64,000 nt of DNA from Prado023 sp963706875 (GCA_963706875.1 CAVPNW010000018.1:62001-126000), one strand, 5' to 3'; counted from the stretch's first letter, positions 26,433 to 35,600 are shown. Program-made: numbers and translations. The notes: generated by a model from the sequence alone, not told the origin.

Positions 26433-26463
26433 ACCCTAGAAGTTGACGTTACGTCAATGTCAA
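26433..26463 (-). promoter_or_regulatory. MerR-type promoter/operator with 19-bp spacer
   Basis: On the minus strand a TTGACA -35 (26458-26463) and a TAGGGT -10 (26433-26438) are separated by 19 bases. The spacer contains the palindrome TTGACG-TAA-CGTCAA. The long spacer with a central dyad is the hallmark of promoters twisted open by MerR-family proteins, here most likely autoregulation by the adjacent TipAS-type regulator. Confidence 0.75.
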
Positions 26464-26498
26464 CCTCAACCACTCGGACGTGGTGCCGGCCGGATCGT

Positions 26499-27137
26499 TC
26501 AGCCGCCGAGGGCCAGCTTGACGGCGTATCCGGCGACGATCGCGTACCCCGCCAGGGAGACGCCGATCCGCACCCGCTCGGACATCCGCGACCCGGCGGT
26601 CCCCCCACCGACCGCAAGGACCATCTGCCAGGCCAGGGATCCGAGGAACACCCCGACTGCGAACGCCGCCCCGGCCCCGGGTCCAGACAGTCGCTGCGCG
26701 AGCCCGGCGGTCAGGGCGACGAAGTACACAGCCGTCATCGGGTTGATCGCCGTGAGTCCGACGAACCTCAGGAACGTCCTGCCGTAGCCGACGGGGAGTT
26801 CGGGCAGTACCGACTGCTCGGTGGCCCCGGGTGCGGCGCGCACGCTGCGCAGCAGGTCACGCACACCGATGATGACGACCGCGGTCAGGGCCAGTGCCCC
26901 GACCAGCTGGACCACGCGTTCGACACCGGAGAGCGCCTCGGCGATGCGCTCCCCAACAACCACCGCAACCAGCGCGTACCCGAAGTCGACGGTCGCGACC
27001 GCGAGCGCGGCCACAGCGGCGGCCCTGATCCCACGTTCCACTCCCTCGCGCACGATCAGCACGCCGATCGCCCCGAGCGGCAGGGCGATCCCGAGACCGG
27101 CGCCGAGGCCGGCGGCGAACGGGGTCCACGCGATCAC
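26499..27137 (-). CDS. LysE-family amino-acid/threonine exporter-like membrane protein
   Basis: A 212-residue integral membrane protein with six hydrophobic segments and the LysE/RhtB pattern: PLGAIGVLIVREGVERG near the N-terminus, then VDFGYALVAVVVG, FVGLTAINPMTAVYF with the conserved NP, and AWQMVLAVGGG. LysE proteins export basic amino acids or other metabolites. The start is taken as the GTG at 27137 (VIAWTPFAAGLG). The frame stays open into the upstream DUF429 remnant, and no clear ribosome-binding site decides between starts. It lies 63 bp downstream of the DUF429 remnant on the same strand. Confidence 0.8.
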   Translation of the reverse strand: MIAWTPFAAGLGAGLGIALPLGAIGVLIVREGVERGIRAAAVAALAVATVDFGYALVAVVVGERIAEALSGVERVVQLVGALALTAVVIIGVRDLLRSVRAAPGATEQSVLPELPVGYGRTFLRFVGLTAINPMTAVYFVALTAGLAQRLSGPGAGAAFAVGVFLGSLAWQMVLAVGGGTAGSRMSERVRIGVSLAGYAIVAGYAVKLALGG

Positions 27138-27199
27138 CGACGAAGCGTAGGGCCTCGCCGACGTCGGCCGGGACACGCAGATGCTCGCGGGACCCGCCA

Positions 27200-27662
27200 T
27201 CAGGGGGATCGCACGAGTACCTCCAGTGGGACGGTCGGAACGTGGATCCAGCCCTCCAGCGCAGCTGTCGACGCGTGTTGGCCGGGCGGCGAGTGCGGCC
27301 CAGCGCAGGGCGGCGTGACCGATCCGGTCTGCGGCGACGCTCAGCGGCGTCAGGCCGGTCGTCCGCTGGACGTGCTGGTCGGTGGCACGCATGGTCAGGC
27401 CACGGCGCCACTCCCGACCGGATGACTCAGGCATCATCAACTGCCCGCGTTCGTGGTCATGGACCGCGCGGACGAACTCGATCGGCCAGCCGAACGGGCA
27501 GTCGACGCCGACCTTGTCGGCCTCCTGGGCCACGGCAAGGACATCCGCGTCGTGGGCGCCCTCCAGCACGGTCGTGACCTGCGCACCCGATCCACTCCAC
27601 CCGATCACCGCGATGGCCGTTCCCGTGGCCTCTGCAGCAAGGTCCACACCGGCGGTGATCAC
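27200..27662 (-). pseudogene. DUF429 protein remnant, internally deleted
   Basis: The N-terminal half of a DUF429 protein is recognisable: VITAGVDLAAEATGTAIAVI, VGVDCPFGWPIEFVRAVH, the TDxHVQ segment and GLTPLSVAADRIGHAALR. After about residue 135 the expected central part (with the usual VEVYPAA region) is missing. The C-terminal motif EGWIHVPTVPLEVLVRSP appears in another frame, ending with a stop at 27200. The whole is about 154 codons against about 230-250 in the family. This combines a deletion with a frame change, so unlike the other frameshifts here it looks like genuine decay. Confidence 0.65.
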
Positions 27663-27724
27663 AGCCGCAGTATCACCCCTGGGTGAGGCGCCTGCGAGGG
27701 GTGGGACACGACCCGATCCGAGTC

Positions 27725-28117
27725 TCAGGAGTCCAGCGAGCTGAGGTCGCCGGGAACATCCACGGCGTGCTCCTGGAGCGCCGCCATCGGGACGATCTCC
27801 AGGACCGCCGCGTTGGTCGCGGCCAGGACCACCGGGGCAGCGACACCCTCGTTGTACGCGCGGGCCCAGTTCACCGCAGTCACGCACCATCGATCGCCGG
27901 GAACGAGCCCCGGGAAGCGGTACTCCGGGCGCGGGGTGGACAGGTCGTTGCCGATCCGGGCCTGCTGGTTGAGGAACTCGGCAGTGACCACCGCGCAGAT
28001 GGTGTGGCTGCCGAGATCCTCAGGCCCGGTGCAGCAGCTCCCATCGCGGAAGAACCCGGTCATGGGGTCGGTGCCGCACGGCTCGAGGTCGCCACCGAGG
28101 ACGTTTCGCTCAGTCAC
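27725..28117 (-). CDS. DUF2237 family protein
   Basis: A 130-residue protein of the DUF2237 family, with the family's full set of motifs: NVLGGDLEPCGTDPMTGFFR, a Cys pair in DGSCCTGPEDLGSHT, then GNDLSTPRPEYRFPGLVPGD, RWCVTAVNWARAYNEG and PVVLAATNAAVLEIVP. The biochemical role of the family is unknown. Conserved Cys residues suggest a metal or redox role, which is only inference. It is divergent from the SGNH hydrolase gene, separated by about 130 bp. Confidence 0.9.
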   Translation of the reverse strand: MTERNVLGGDLEPCGTDPMTGFFRDGSCCTGPEDLGSHTICAVVTAEFLNQQARIGNDLSTPRPEYRFPGLVPGDRWCVTAVNWARAYNEGVAAPVVLAATNAAVLEIVPMAALQEHAVDVPGDLSSLDS

Positions 28118-28249
28118 GCACCCAGCATCGCGCCCGGCGGCGCCCAGCGCGCGCCGGGACCAGCAGGTCGAGGTCGCCCTGTCCCGCGCCCCGCCAGTTC
28201 CCGGCCCGACCCTTGTAGGTTGAGCCGACGACGAAGGGATGTGGGCTCG

Positions 28250-29038
28250 ATGCTCGACGGACTGCGCGACACGATCTCGCGGAGGCGGCGCACGGCGCCG
28301 GGGAAGTCGCCCGACGCCGTCGACCGTGGTGCCACGACCTTGGTCGCCTGCGTCGGCGACAGCATCACCCAGGGCTCAGTGAGCGCCGACTACGTGACGT
28401 TGCTCGCCAACCGGTTGGCCCCTGCCGGCTTCGAGTTCGTCAACGAGGGGGTCAACGGAAACCTGGCGTGGAACGTCGGACAGCGCATCGATGCGGTGAT
28501 TGCGCGCCGACCGGAAGTGGTGACGCTGCTCATCGGCACCAACGACGTCAACGCGAACCATGATGAGAAGTCCCAGCGCAGCTACCGGCGCAGCCAGGGG
28601 CTGCCCGTCCCCGCGAGCCTGCCCTGGTACCGGGAGAACGTGGCCGGAATCCTCGACCGGCTCGGGGCGGAGACCGATGCCCGGGTCCTGGTCCTGGACA
28701 TCCCCATGCTCGGGGAGGACCTGTCCAGCCAGTGGAACCTCCGGGTTGGCACCTACAACGCCGCTCTGCGGGAGATCTGCGCCGAGCGCGGTGTGCCGTG
28801 CCTGCCCCTGCACGACCGGCTTGCCAGCATGCTCCCCGTCGGTCACCAGCCCCCGCCGTACACCGGCGATCGGACGCCGATCGTCCGCGCGGTCCTGAGT
28901 CACGCGGTCCTGCGCCGCAGCTGGGACGACATCTCCCGCCGGAACGGCCTGACGGTCCTCACCGACCACCTCCACCTCAATGACAGGGCCGCGGCAGTCG
29001 TCGCTGATCTGGTCGAGGAGGTCCTCACGCGAGGGTGA
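28250..29038 (+). CDS. SGNH/GDSL-family hydrolase
   Basis: A 262-residue esterase/lipase-like enzyme of the SGNH fold. Block I is ACVGDSITQGS with the nucleophile Ser, block II has the Gly in NEGVNGNLAWN, block III is LLIGTNDVNAN with the oxyanion Asn, and block V is TDHLHLND with the catalytic Asp-x-x-His. There is no signal peptide, so it is probably cytoplasmic. The ATG at 28250 has AAGGGA ten bases upstream; a GTG at 28241 is too close to that site. The substrate is not predictable. Confidence 0.9.
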   Translation: MLDGLRDTISRRRRTAPGKSPDAVDRGATTLVACVGDSITQGSVSADYVTLLANRLAPAGFEFVNEGVNGNLAWNVGQRIDAVIARRPEVVTLLIGTNDVNANHDEKSQRSYRRSQGLPVPASLPWYRENVAGILDRLGAETDARVLVLDIPMLGEDLSSQWNLRVGTYNAALREICAERGVPCLPLHDRLASMLPVGHQPPPYTGDRTPIVRAVLSHAVLRRSWDDISRRNGLTVLTDHLHLNDRAAAVVADLVEEVLTRG

Positions 29039-29138
29039 TGCGGGGTGCCCACCGGGATCGGCTCCCCGGGGCGCATGACGCAGCGCAATCCCGTTGGATG
29101 GAGGCGGCCGACTCACTGCGGCCTGAGAGGGGTCCGAC

Positions 29139-30143
29139 ATGAGGGCGATCGTCCAGCACGAGTACGGCAGCCCCGACCTCCTGCGGCTGGAGGAGATCGA
29201 CCGGCCGACGATCGGCGACAAGGACGTCCTCGTGCACGTGCTGGCCTCGTCGGTGAACCCCGCCGACCTGGCTGTCGTGACCGGCCGCCCCGCCCTGGTC
29301 CGGGCGGCCGCGGGTCTGCGCCGGCCACGCAAACCGGTCCCCGGTCGGGACCTGTCCGGAGTTGTCGAGGCGGTCGGGTCCGCGGTCACGGGGCTGCGGC
29401 CCGGCGACGAGGTGTACGGGGAGGCCCAGCAGGCGTACGCCGAGTACGCGGCGGTGCGCCCATCACAGCTGTCCCCCAAGCCGGTCACCCTGTCCCACAC
29501 CCAGGCGGCGGTCGTGCCCCTGGCCGGACTCACTGCGTGGCAGGCACTCGAGAAGGCCCCGATCGTGCCCGGCCTGCGGGTCCTGGTCACCGGCGCCTCC
29601 GGCGGGGTGGGCCATTTCGCGGTGCAGATCGCCAAGGCCAGGCGCGCAGAGGTCACCGCCGTGTGCAGCGGGCGCAACGCGGACATGGTGGCCGGCCTCG
29701 GGGCGGACCACGTCATCGACTACCAGCGAGAGGACTACACGACGCTGGGCCAGCACTACGACGTCATCGTCGATGTCGTCGTCACCCATCCGCTGGCCGA
29801 CGCCCGCCGCGCACTGGCCCCGCACGGGGTCTATCTGTCCGTTGGAACCTCCCCGGACTCGGGGCCTGGGGCGGGAGGGCCGCTCGGTCCCCTGCCAGCG
29901 ATGGCCGGCGTTGCGATGAGGTCCCTGATCTCCCGGCCGCAACGACTCGTCGTGGTCTCGGCCAGGCCGAACCGCGGACTGGCCGAACTCACTGCGCTGA
30001 TCGAGTCCGGAGCCGTCACGCCGTCCATCGAGGCGACCTACCCGCTGGACGAGGTACCCGATGCCCTGCGTCACCTGGCCACCCACCGCGCCCGCGGGAA
30101 GGTGGCGATCGAGGTCACGTCCCCCAGGGACCAGGCCGGCTGA
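29139..30143 (+). CDS. Medium-chain (MDR) NAD(P)-dependent oxidoreductase, quinone-reductase type
   Basis: A 334-residue zinc-independent MDR enzyme related to quinone oxidoreductase. The N-terminal GroES-like domain has YGSPDLLRLEEIDRP and GRDLSGVVEAVGSAV. The Rossmann NAD(P)H site is VLVTGASGGVGHFAVQIAK, and there is a C-terminal PLDEVPDALRHLATHRARGK. The catalytic zinc ligands of alcohol dehydrogenases are absent. GAGAGGGG upstream of the ATG at 29139 supports this start. It follows the SGNH hydrolase gene by 100 bp on the same strand, though no shared pathway is apparent. Confidence 0.92.
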   Translation: MRAIVQHEYGSPDLLRLEEIDRPTIGDKDVLVHVLASSVNPADLAVVTGRPALVRAAAGLRRPRKPVPGRDLSGVVEAVGSAVTGLRPGDEVYGEAQQAYAEYAAVRPSQLSPKPVTLSHTQAAVVPLAGLTAWQALEKAPIVPGLRVLVTGASGGVGHFAVQIAKARRAEVTAVCSGRNADMVAGLGADHVIDYQREDYTTLGQHYDVIVDVVVTHPLADARRALAPHGVYLSVGTSPDSGPGAGGPLGPLPAMAGVAMRSLISRPQRLVVVSARPNRGLAELTALIESGAVTPSIEATYPLDEVPDALRHLATHRARGKVAIEVTSPRDQAG

Positions 30144-30182
30144 CCCTGCACGGGGCAGGAGCACGTCCGCCGGTGATCCTGC

Positions 30183-31103
30183 TCAGTCCCGGTCCCAGGA
30201 TGCGCGCGGGATCACGAACAGGTTCTTCTTCGGCTTCTGCTTGTCGCAGGCCACAAGGACGTCGAGGTTGGGCAGCACGATGATCCCCTCGGGCTTGTCC
30301 GCGAGCCCTGACACGCGCCACACCATCGTCGCCTCGAACGACCCGGCGAACGGGTCCGGTGCCGGACTGCCCGCCGGTACGACGGCGATGGAGCTGCCCT
30401 GGTCGCTGAGCAGGATCAGGTTGCCCGCCGGACCAACGTCGGCATCGCTGAGATCCGCAGAGGTGGCGAGCATCTGCGGGGTGGGATCCCAGGAGGCCAG
30501 GAGGACCAGGGACAGGTCCTGATCCGCCGTTGGGGTCACGTCCTCCCACCATGGCTGTCCCGCATCGAGCCACCGGTCGCCGCCGAACCCCCGAGCCACC
30601 GCACCGGCAGGGCCGAACTCCAGCAGGGCGGCGGGATCCTTCTCCTTGACGATCAGCAGGTGGCCGTCCTTGAGCATGACAACGCCCTCGGCGTGGGATC
30701 CATCGGGATCAGCCCACGAGGCCCGCAGCGCTTCGGAGCCGGCATCGGCGGGGATGTCGAGGGTGATGTGCACCAGAACCCGCCGCTGCCGGGCGTCGAT
30801 GTACTCGGCCCGGCACGGTGACTCCTGCACAAGCAGGACGCCGACGGCGCCATCCACTGCGATGGCCTCGAGCTGGGGATCGGCTTCGGGGATCCGTGTT
30901 CCCTGCACCTCGCGCAGGCTCAGGGTCTGCCAGTCGAGGTCCTCGACCTCGTCGCCCACGGTCGCCCACGCGATGGTGGCAGCCCGGTCACCGATGGCCG
31001 CCACGGTCACCTGATCGTCGCGGTTGCGCCCATGGGCGAGCCCCGAAACCTCCGCCAGGGGGACGGCGCCCACCTGCCTTGCCTCGACGTCAACGATGCG
31101 CAC
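30183..31103 (-). CDS. Hypothetical protein, possible beta-propeller
   Basis: A 306-residue protein without a signal peptide or membrane segment. It has several repeated beta-strand-like units (for example ATIAWATVGDEVEDLDWQTL, SHAEGVVMLKDGHLLIVKE and KPEGIIVLPNLDVLVACDKQ) that would fit a soluble beta-propeller like the phytase-like/SdiA-regulated group. The match is by pattern only, so no function is assigned. It ends in a basic segment, KQKPKKNLFVIPRASWDRD. Its start is 72 bp downstream of the ACT-domain protein gene on the same strand. Confidence 0.7.
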   Translation of the reverse strand: MRIVDVEARQVGAVPLAEVSGLAHGRNRDDQVTVAAIGDRAATIAWATVGDEVEDLDWQTLSLREVQGTRIPEADPQLEAIAVDGAVGVLLVQESPCRAEYIDARQRRVLVHITLDIPADAGSEALRASWADPDGSHAEGVVMLKDGHLLIVKEKDPAALLEFGPAGAVARGFGGDRWLDAGQPWWEDVTPTADQDLSLVLLASWDPTPQMLATSADLSDADVGPAGNLILLSDQGSSIAVVPAGSPAPDPFAGSFEATMVWRVSGLADKPEGIIVLPNLDVLVACDKQKPKKNLFVIPRASWDRD

Positions 31104-31180
31104 GTCCCCATGGTGACGGATCCGGACGGCTCATGGCGCCTCACCGTCCACCAAGCGGCTGCGGGTGTCCGCCCGGCGCG

Positions 31181-31708
31181 TCAGTCGGCGGACAGTGTGA
31201 TGTCCACCATGAGCTCGTTGGCCAGCTGCTCGAGCACCGCCTGCAGGTCGGCGATCGGCACGGTCTGCGGTGCCAGCAGGGTCGCGGTCGCCTCGAACAG
31301 CATCCCGCCGACCATCGGCGCCTCGCGGGTACCGGTGTGCAGCTCCTCGATGCTGACCTGACGGGCTGCCAGCGCCTGGGAGATGTCGTGCACGATCCCC
31401 GGCCGGTCGGCGCCGACCAGCTCCAGGCTCAGACGGGTCAGGTCGGAGCCGACTGTGTCCTGGTCTTCGGCGGCTCGCTCGACCGTGACGTCCAGCAGTC
31501 CCTGCGTCCCCAACGGACCCAGCGCGCCGATCAGGGCCTCGGCGTGGTCGTCGGGCACCGCCACGAGGACGATCCCGGCGAACTTCCCTGCCAGGCGCGC
31601 CATCTGGCTGCGCTCCCAGCTGCCCCCGTGGTCGGCGATCACGCCGGAGAGCGCGGACACCAGACCAGATCGATCGTCACCGATCACCGTGAGCACGAGA
31701 GTCGCCAT
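31181..31708 (-). CDS. Tandem ACT-domain protein, GcvR-like
   Basis: A 175-residue protein made of two ACT domains (about 1-80 and 90-175), each beginning with a strand and a Gly-x-x-DRxG pattern: VIGDDRSGLVSALSGVIADHG and ELVGADRPGIVHDISQALAA. This is the architecture of GcvR, which represses the glycine cleavage operon in enterobacteria by binding GcvA. Actinobacterial copies are uncharacterised and are usually amino-acid-binding regulators. No glycine-cleavage gene lies nearby, so the target is unknown. Confidence 0.88.
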   Translation of the reverse strand: MATLVLTVIGDDRSGLVSALSGVIADHGGSWERSQMARLAGKFAGIVLVAVPDDHAEALIGALGPLGTQGLLDVTVERAAEDQDTVGSDLTRLSLELVGADRPGIVHDISQALAARQVSIEELHTGTREAPMVGGMLFEATATLLAPQTVPIADLQAVLEQLANELMVDITLSAD

Positions 31709-31793
31709 GACGGCAGGCTACCGTCGCCACAGGTGGCGCGTCCGACCCAGCGTCATGGCACCCAATGGCGCTGGTGGACCGCAGGTCGTTCCC

Positions 31794-31829
31794 CGTTGTT
31801 GGGTAAGGAGACCGCATCTCGACACCTAC
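31794..31829 (+). repeat. Direct repeat, copy A (left edge of 7.4-kb segment)
   Basis: A sequence of about 36 bases containing GACCGCATCTCGACACCTAC (31810-31829) recurs in the same orientation at 39206-39242. The 20-base core is identical, and the flanking part (TTGGGTA, then A/G-rich) is similar. Here the core also forms a hairpin, TCTCGACA-CCTAC-TGTCGAGA (31817-31837). It may be an insertion-sequence end or an integration scar. Confidence 0.75.
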
Positions 31830-31925
31830 TGTCGAGAACCGTCCTTCTTGACCCAGAATCGTGGGGGACGTGAGTCGATCTGGGCTCGGGTCGCCGTTGA
31901 CTTCAGCTTGGGGTGGTGGTGTGTT

Positions 31926-32852
31926 TCAGTTGAGCGACTGGAGTAGTCCGGCAATCTGGGGCATCCCGAACGGTTGGTCCCAGCCCTCTTGGAACCAGGC
32001 GTGGTAAAGGTCCTTCTCGTGGGGGCTTGCGGTGTTCATCCAGCGGCGGGCTGCCGTGACAGCGAAGTGACCGAACTGAGCCAGGACCATGGTGAAGTCG
32101 CCCGGCTCGACGATCCGACCCGGGCCGCCCGCGTCGCAGTAGGCGTCGTAGAGACTGCGCGCCCTGTGGGGATCGCCCTGCCAGAACCCGACGATGACCA
32201 TCGCGAGCTCCTGCGTCGCCTCTGCTGGACCGGCGTTGTCCCAGTCGATCACGCACAACCCGTGGGCCGTTGCCTTCAGGTTGTCCGGCCACAGGTCCCG
32301 ATGGCAGACCTGCTTGTCCCGGGGAGCCCGGAACAAGGGTTGCAGGTCCAGGAAATGGGGAACCGATGCCGCGAACTCGGTGGCGAACGGCGCTCGGGCG
32401 TCTTGTAGGGCTTTCGCCGTCGCCTGCCATTCCGGTGGCTCCACCGGGTGGGTGTACCAGAAGTCCACCGGGCCCGCTGCTCGGATCGGCTCGCGGTGCA
32501 TCAACGCCAGCAGGCGTCCTACTGCGTCAAGTTCCCGGTCCGGGTCCACCTCGCGCAGCTCCACCCATTCGCTGGCTCGCACGGTGGAGGTTCCGATCCT
32601 CGCCAGGGTCGTGCCCTGAATGGTCTGCAGCGGCCGCGGGGCAGGGACACCACGATCGATCAGTCGGCGCGTGAACGCGTCGGAGGCCGCGGCCGTGCTC
32701 TCATCAAGCGGGTGCCACACCTCCTTGAGTGCGTATTGGCCACGATCGGTTCGCAGCTGCCAGATGGTCCCCATCAGGCCGCTGGCAGCGTTGGTGGGAT
32801 CCGACAGGGGACGTCCCAAGCCAAACGCCCGCGCCGCCTCCTCACCGTCCAT
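31926..32852 (-). CDS. Aminoglycoside-phosphotransferase-family (APH) kinase-like protein
   Basis: A 308-residue soluble protein of the APH/choline-kinase fold. The catalytic loop is VCHRDLWPDNLKA, with the HxD...N arrangement, and the Mg2+-binding loop is VIDWDNAGPAE. An N-terminal lobe with YALKEVWHPLDEST may supply the phosphate-binding Lys. Family members phosphorylate antibiotics or small metabolites, and the substrate cannot be told. Base composition is slightly lower in G+C than neighbouring genes, and it lies just inside the left repeat copy, consistent with acquisition. Confidence 0.82.
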   Translation of the reverse strand: MDGEEAARAFGLGRPLSDPTNAASGLMGTIWQLRTDRGQYALKEVWHPLDESTAAASDAFTRRLIDRGVPAPRPLQTIQGTTLARIGTSTVRASEWVELREVDPDRELDAVGRLLALMHREPIRAAGPVDFWYTHPVEPPEWQATAKALQDARAPFATEFAASVPHFLDLQPLFRAPRDKQVCHRDLWPDNLKATAHGLCVIDWDNAGPAEATQELAMVIVGFWQGDPHRARSLYDAYCDAGGPGRIVEPGDFTMVLAQFGHFAVTAARRWMNTASPHEKDLYHAWFQEGWDQPFGMPQIAGLLQSLN

Positions 32853-33007
32853 ACCGGGATTGTCCCGCAGGACAGCCCCTTGGCTCGTTCTTCGTCTCCG
32901 GGCTTCAGAGCCGCCGGCTCGTGTGGTTGCGGGCGGGGTCCTGGCCGCGGGGGTTGACTGAGGGCCTGTGCCGATGACCGGTGCAGGTGTCGTTCTGGCC
33001 GCTGCGC

Positions 33008-35254
33008 TTAGTCCTGGGTGGGGCTGCGTGCGATCGTGATGTTGAGGTTGGCAGATGCCTCGCGCCCGGCCAGGTCGCGGACGACGACGGTGAAATCCAC
33101 GGGTGATCCCCGGCTGAGTCCGGTGGCGTCGAACATGGTGGCCCGGGGCACGCCGCCGAAGACGGGTGGTACCCACTGGGCTGGCTCGGTGTCGTCGACG
33201 GCGATCAGTTCGCGGGCGGCCGGTCCGGGGCCGTCGGGGTCGGCGTAGAAGGTGGCGACCACCCAGCCCGGGCTGCTCACCTCGGCCTGCAGGAACAGCC
33301 ATCCCTCCCACGGGTTGGGATCGACGCGCAACCGCACCGTGGGTCCGGTCGCCGGTGTCGCCGTCGGGCGGTCGGGACGCAGCACGAGGGTGCCCATCGC
33401 CGGGACGGTGATCGTGAGTTGGCCGTCGGAGGTGGACCGCGGATCGGAAGGCGCGGTCCCGCTGGAGGTGTAGACCGGGGTGAACGTTGCGTTCGGGGTC
33501 CAGGTCCCGATCGTGAGCTGGGTGGGCGCCTTGGCGTTGTTCAGGGCCACCAGGTACTCGGTTCCGGTGTCCCGGTCGATCCGGCTGAAGGCCACGACCC
33601 CGCGGGTCTCGCTCGGGCAGGTTCGCTGGACCAGCGCGCCGTCGGCCAGGGCCGGGTGCTCGGTGCGCAGTTGGGCCAGTCGGGCGAGCAGCCGGTAGGT
33701 GGGATGCGTCGGGTCGTAGGCGTCGACGTCGTGACCGGCGTCGGTCCCGAGCCGGGCGTTCTCCAGGTACTGCGGCGTGCGCGAGGCGAACATGTCCTGC
33801 CGGGCGAGGTTGTCCCCGCCGTGGCCGGTGAAGCCCTGCTCGTCGCCGTAGTAGATGACCGGCTGGCCGCGCAGCAGGAACAGCGTCTCGTAGGCGAAGT
33901 GCACGCGGTGCAGCCACGTCGCCTCATCCGGGTCCCTGCCCCAGAGCTGCTTGGCGATCCGGCCCATGTCGTGGTTGCCGACGAATGTCGGGGAGGCGTA
34001 GGCGTCGGAGTCCGCATCCGAGTAGGCCAGGTCGAACTCGAGGACGGCGCACAGCGAGTCCCAGTCCTGCGCCGGAGGTAGTCCCTCAGCGAACTGCTCG
34101 ATGCCCGACTGCAGCGGGAAGTCCAGCAGGGCGGGCAGGGCGCTGCGCCGTGCGTAGTCCATCGTGTCCGGGAAGTCGGCGACCACCTCGCCGAAGATGA
34201 AGAAGTCCGGCACCCCCACCTCGGCGGCTGCCTGCTGCATCGCGGGGACGAACTCCTGCCAGAACCCCAGGTTGACGTGCCGCGCGGAGTCCAGGCGGAA
34301 CCCGTCCACGCGGGTCCAGCGGATCAGGTCGGCGTAGATGTCGATCAGCCCGTCGGCGACCTCCGGCCGCTCGGTGAACAGGTCGTCCAACCCGGCCCAG
34401 TCCCCGTACGTCCAGCTCTCGCCCTCGAACTTGGTGTCGCCCCGGTTGTGGTACATCGTCACGTCGTTGAGCCAGGCCGGGGCCTTCACGTCGGCCTGGT
34501 CGGCAGGCACCACCGGCGTGTAGGGGAAGGAGTCGGGGCCCAGTTCGGGGAAGTCGTCGGATCCAGCCAGCGGGGAATCGTCGAACGGCACCCCGTTCAC
34601 GTCGGTGTACGGGTAGCCCTCCTTCGTCCGGTAGGCCGGCCAGCGCCCGGCCCCCTCGTAGGTGATCACGTCGGCGGTGTGGTTCAGGGTGACGTCGAGG
34701 AACACCTTCATCCCCCGCTCATGGGCCGCTCCGACGAGGTCGACCAGGTCCTCGTTGGTCCCCAGGTGCGGGTCGACGCGGGTGTAGTCGGTGACCATGT
34801 ACCCGTGGTAGCCCGTGGTGAGCACCTCGTCGCCGTCCATCTGCACGGGCTTGTTCGTCAGCACCGGGGTCAGCCACAGCGCGGTCGCACCCAGGCCCTG
34901 GATGTAGTCCAACTTCTGCCGAAGCCCGACCAGGTCACCGCCGTGGTAGAAGTTAGGCTTCGTCGGGTCGAAGCCGTGCACGAGCGGGCCTGACCCGCCC
35001 GCGCCGGTGTCGTTGGACGGATCGCCGTTGGCGAACCTGTCGACCATCACGAAGTAGACGACATCCCGGGCCGACGGCCCCACCCGGGTCGTCAGCGCCA
35101 GGCCCTCATCACCGGCCATCAGGACGCTCGACTCGGATGACACTTGCACCTGGATGAATCCACCCGCTCGGTAGATCAGCACCACCACCACGGCCAGCAG
35201 CAGGCCGGCCACCACCCCCGCCCTCACCAGCGCACGCTTCCACCGGCGCCTCAC
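33008..35254 (-). CDS. Membrane-anchored or secreted alpha-amylase family (GH13) glycoside hydrolase
   Basis: A 748-residue enzyme with an N-terminal signal-anchor (VRAGVVAGLLLAVVVVLIY). A GH13 barrel follows, starting VVYFVMVDRFANGDPSNDT. The nucleophile is Asp322 in DGFRLDSARHVN, the acid/base Glu is in FIFGEVVADF, and FVGNHD marks the third acidic residue. LDVTLNHTADV is region I. The C-terminal 150 residues form two beta-domains, including a starch-binding-like VRLRVDPNPWEGWLF. It would degrade or rearrange alpha-glucans outside the cell. Maltogenic, neopullulanase and trehalose specificities cannot be separated by eye. Confidence 0.92.
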   Translation of the reverse strand: MRRRWKRALVRAGVVAGLLLAVVVVLIYRAGGFIQVQVSSESSVLMAGDEGLALTTRVGPSARDVVYFVMVDRFANGDPSNDTGAGGSGPLVHGFDPTKPNFYHGGDLVGLRQKLDYIQGLGATALWLTPVLTNKPVQMDGDEVLTTGYHGYMVTDYTRVDPHLGTNEDLVDLVGAAHERGMKVFLDVTLNHTADVITYEGAGRWPAYRTKEGYPYTDVNGVPFDDSPLAGSDDFPELGPDSFPYTPVVPADQADVKAPAWLNDVTMYHNRGDTKFEGESWTYGDWAGLDDLFTERPEVADGLIDIYADLIRWTRVDGFRLDSARHVNLGFWQEFVPAMQQAAAEVGVPDFFIFGEVVADFPDTMDYARRSALPALLDFPLQSGIEQFAEGLPPAQDWDSLCAVLEFDLAYSDADSDAYASPTFVGNHDMGRIAKQLWGRDPDEATWLHRVHFAYETLFLLRGQPVIYYGDEQGFTGHGGDNLARQDMFASRTPQYLENARLGTDAGHDVDAYDPTHPTYRLLARLAQLRTEHPALADGALVQRTCPSETRGVVAFSRIDRDTGTEYLVALNNAKAPTQLTIGTWTPNATFTPVYTSSGTAPSDPRSTSDGQLTITVPAMGTLVLRPDRPTATPATGPTVRLRVDPNPWEGWLFLQAEVSSPGWVVATFYADPDGPGPAARELIAVDDTEPAQWVPPVFGGVPRATMFDATGLSRGSPVDFTVVVRDLAGREASANLNITIARSPTQD

Positions 35255-35408
35255 ACCTCGAGCGTACGCTCCTCCCGCCCGACCACGTCAGCGCCGATCG
35301 AAGGGCCACCAGCAGCAAGGGCGAACCGGCGTCGGGTCATCGAACGCCTCGGGGCTGACACCCCAGTGCCACTTCGTCTGAGAGCTCCATACGACCCGGA
35401 GCTCCGAT

Positions 35409-35600
35409 TCACCGATGCCAGCGCCGCTCGCAGGTTGAGGCAGGCACCAAGACCCGGTGGCGGCCGCTGCGTCCTTCCGCCTGTCGACGCGCCTGCGCCT
35501 GGCCCAAGGCCGAGAAGGTTGCCGGTGCGGCGTCCACGATCAGCAGGACCGAGACGAGCCACAAGGGCCACCCCAACCAGTTGTGCCGCTGCTCTGTCAC
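35409..35600 (-). CDS. Possible small membrane protein
   Basis: A 63-residue ORF with one clear hydrophobic segment (WPLWLVSVLLIVDAAPATF). The start is taken as a GTG at 35600 (VTEQRHNWLGW). Its upstream region resembles that of the next small ORF, with CCATGGATNCGGCCAC shared. No family is known and codon bias is not decisive, so this call is weak. Confidence 0.3.
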   Translation of the reverse strand: MTEQRHNWLGWPLWLVSVLLIVDAAPATFSALGQAQARRQAEGRSGRHRVLVPASTCERRWHR

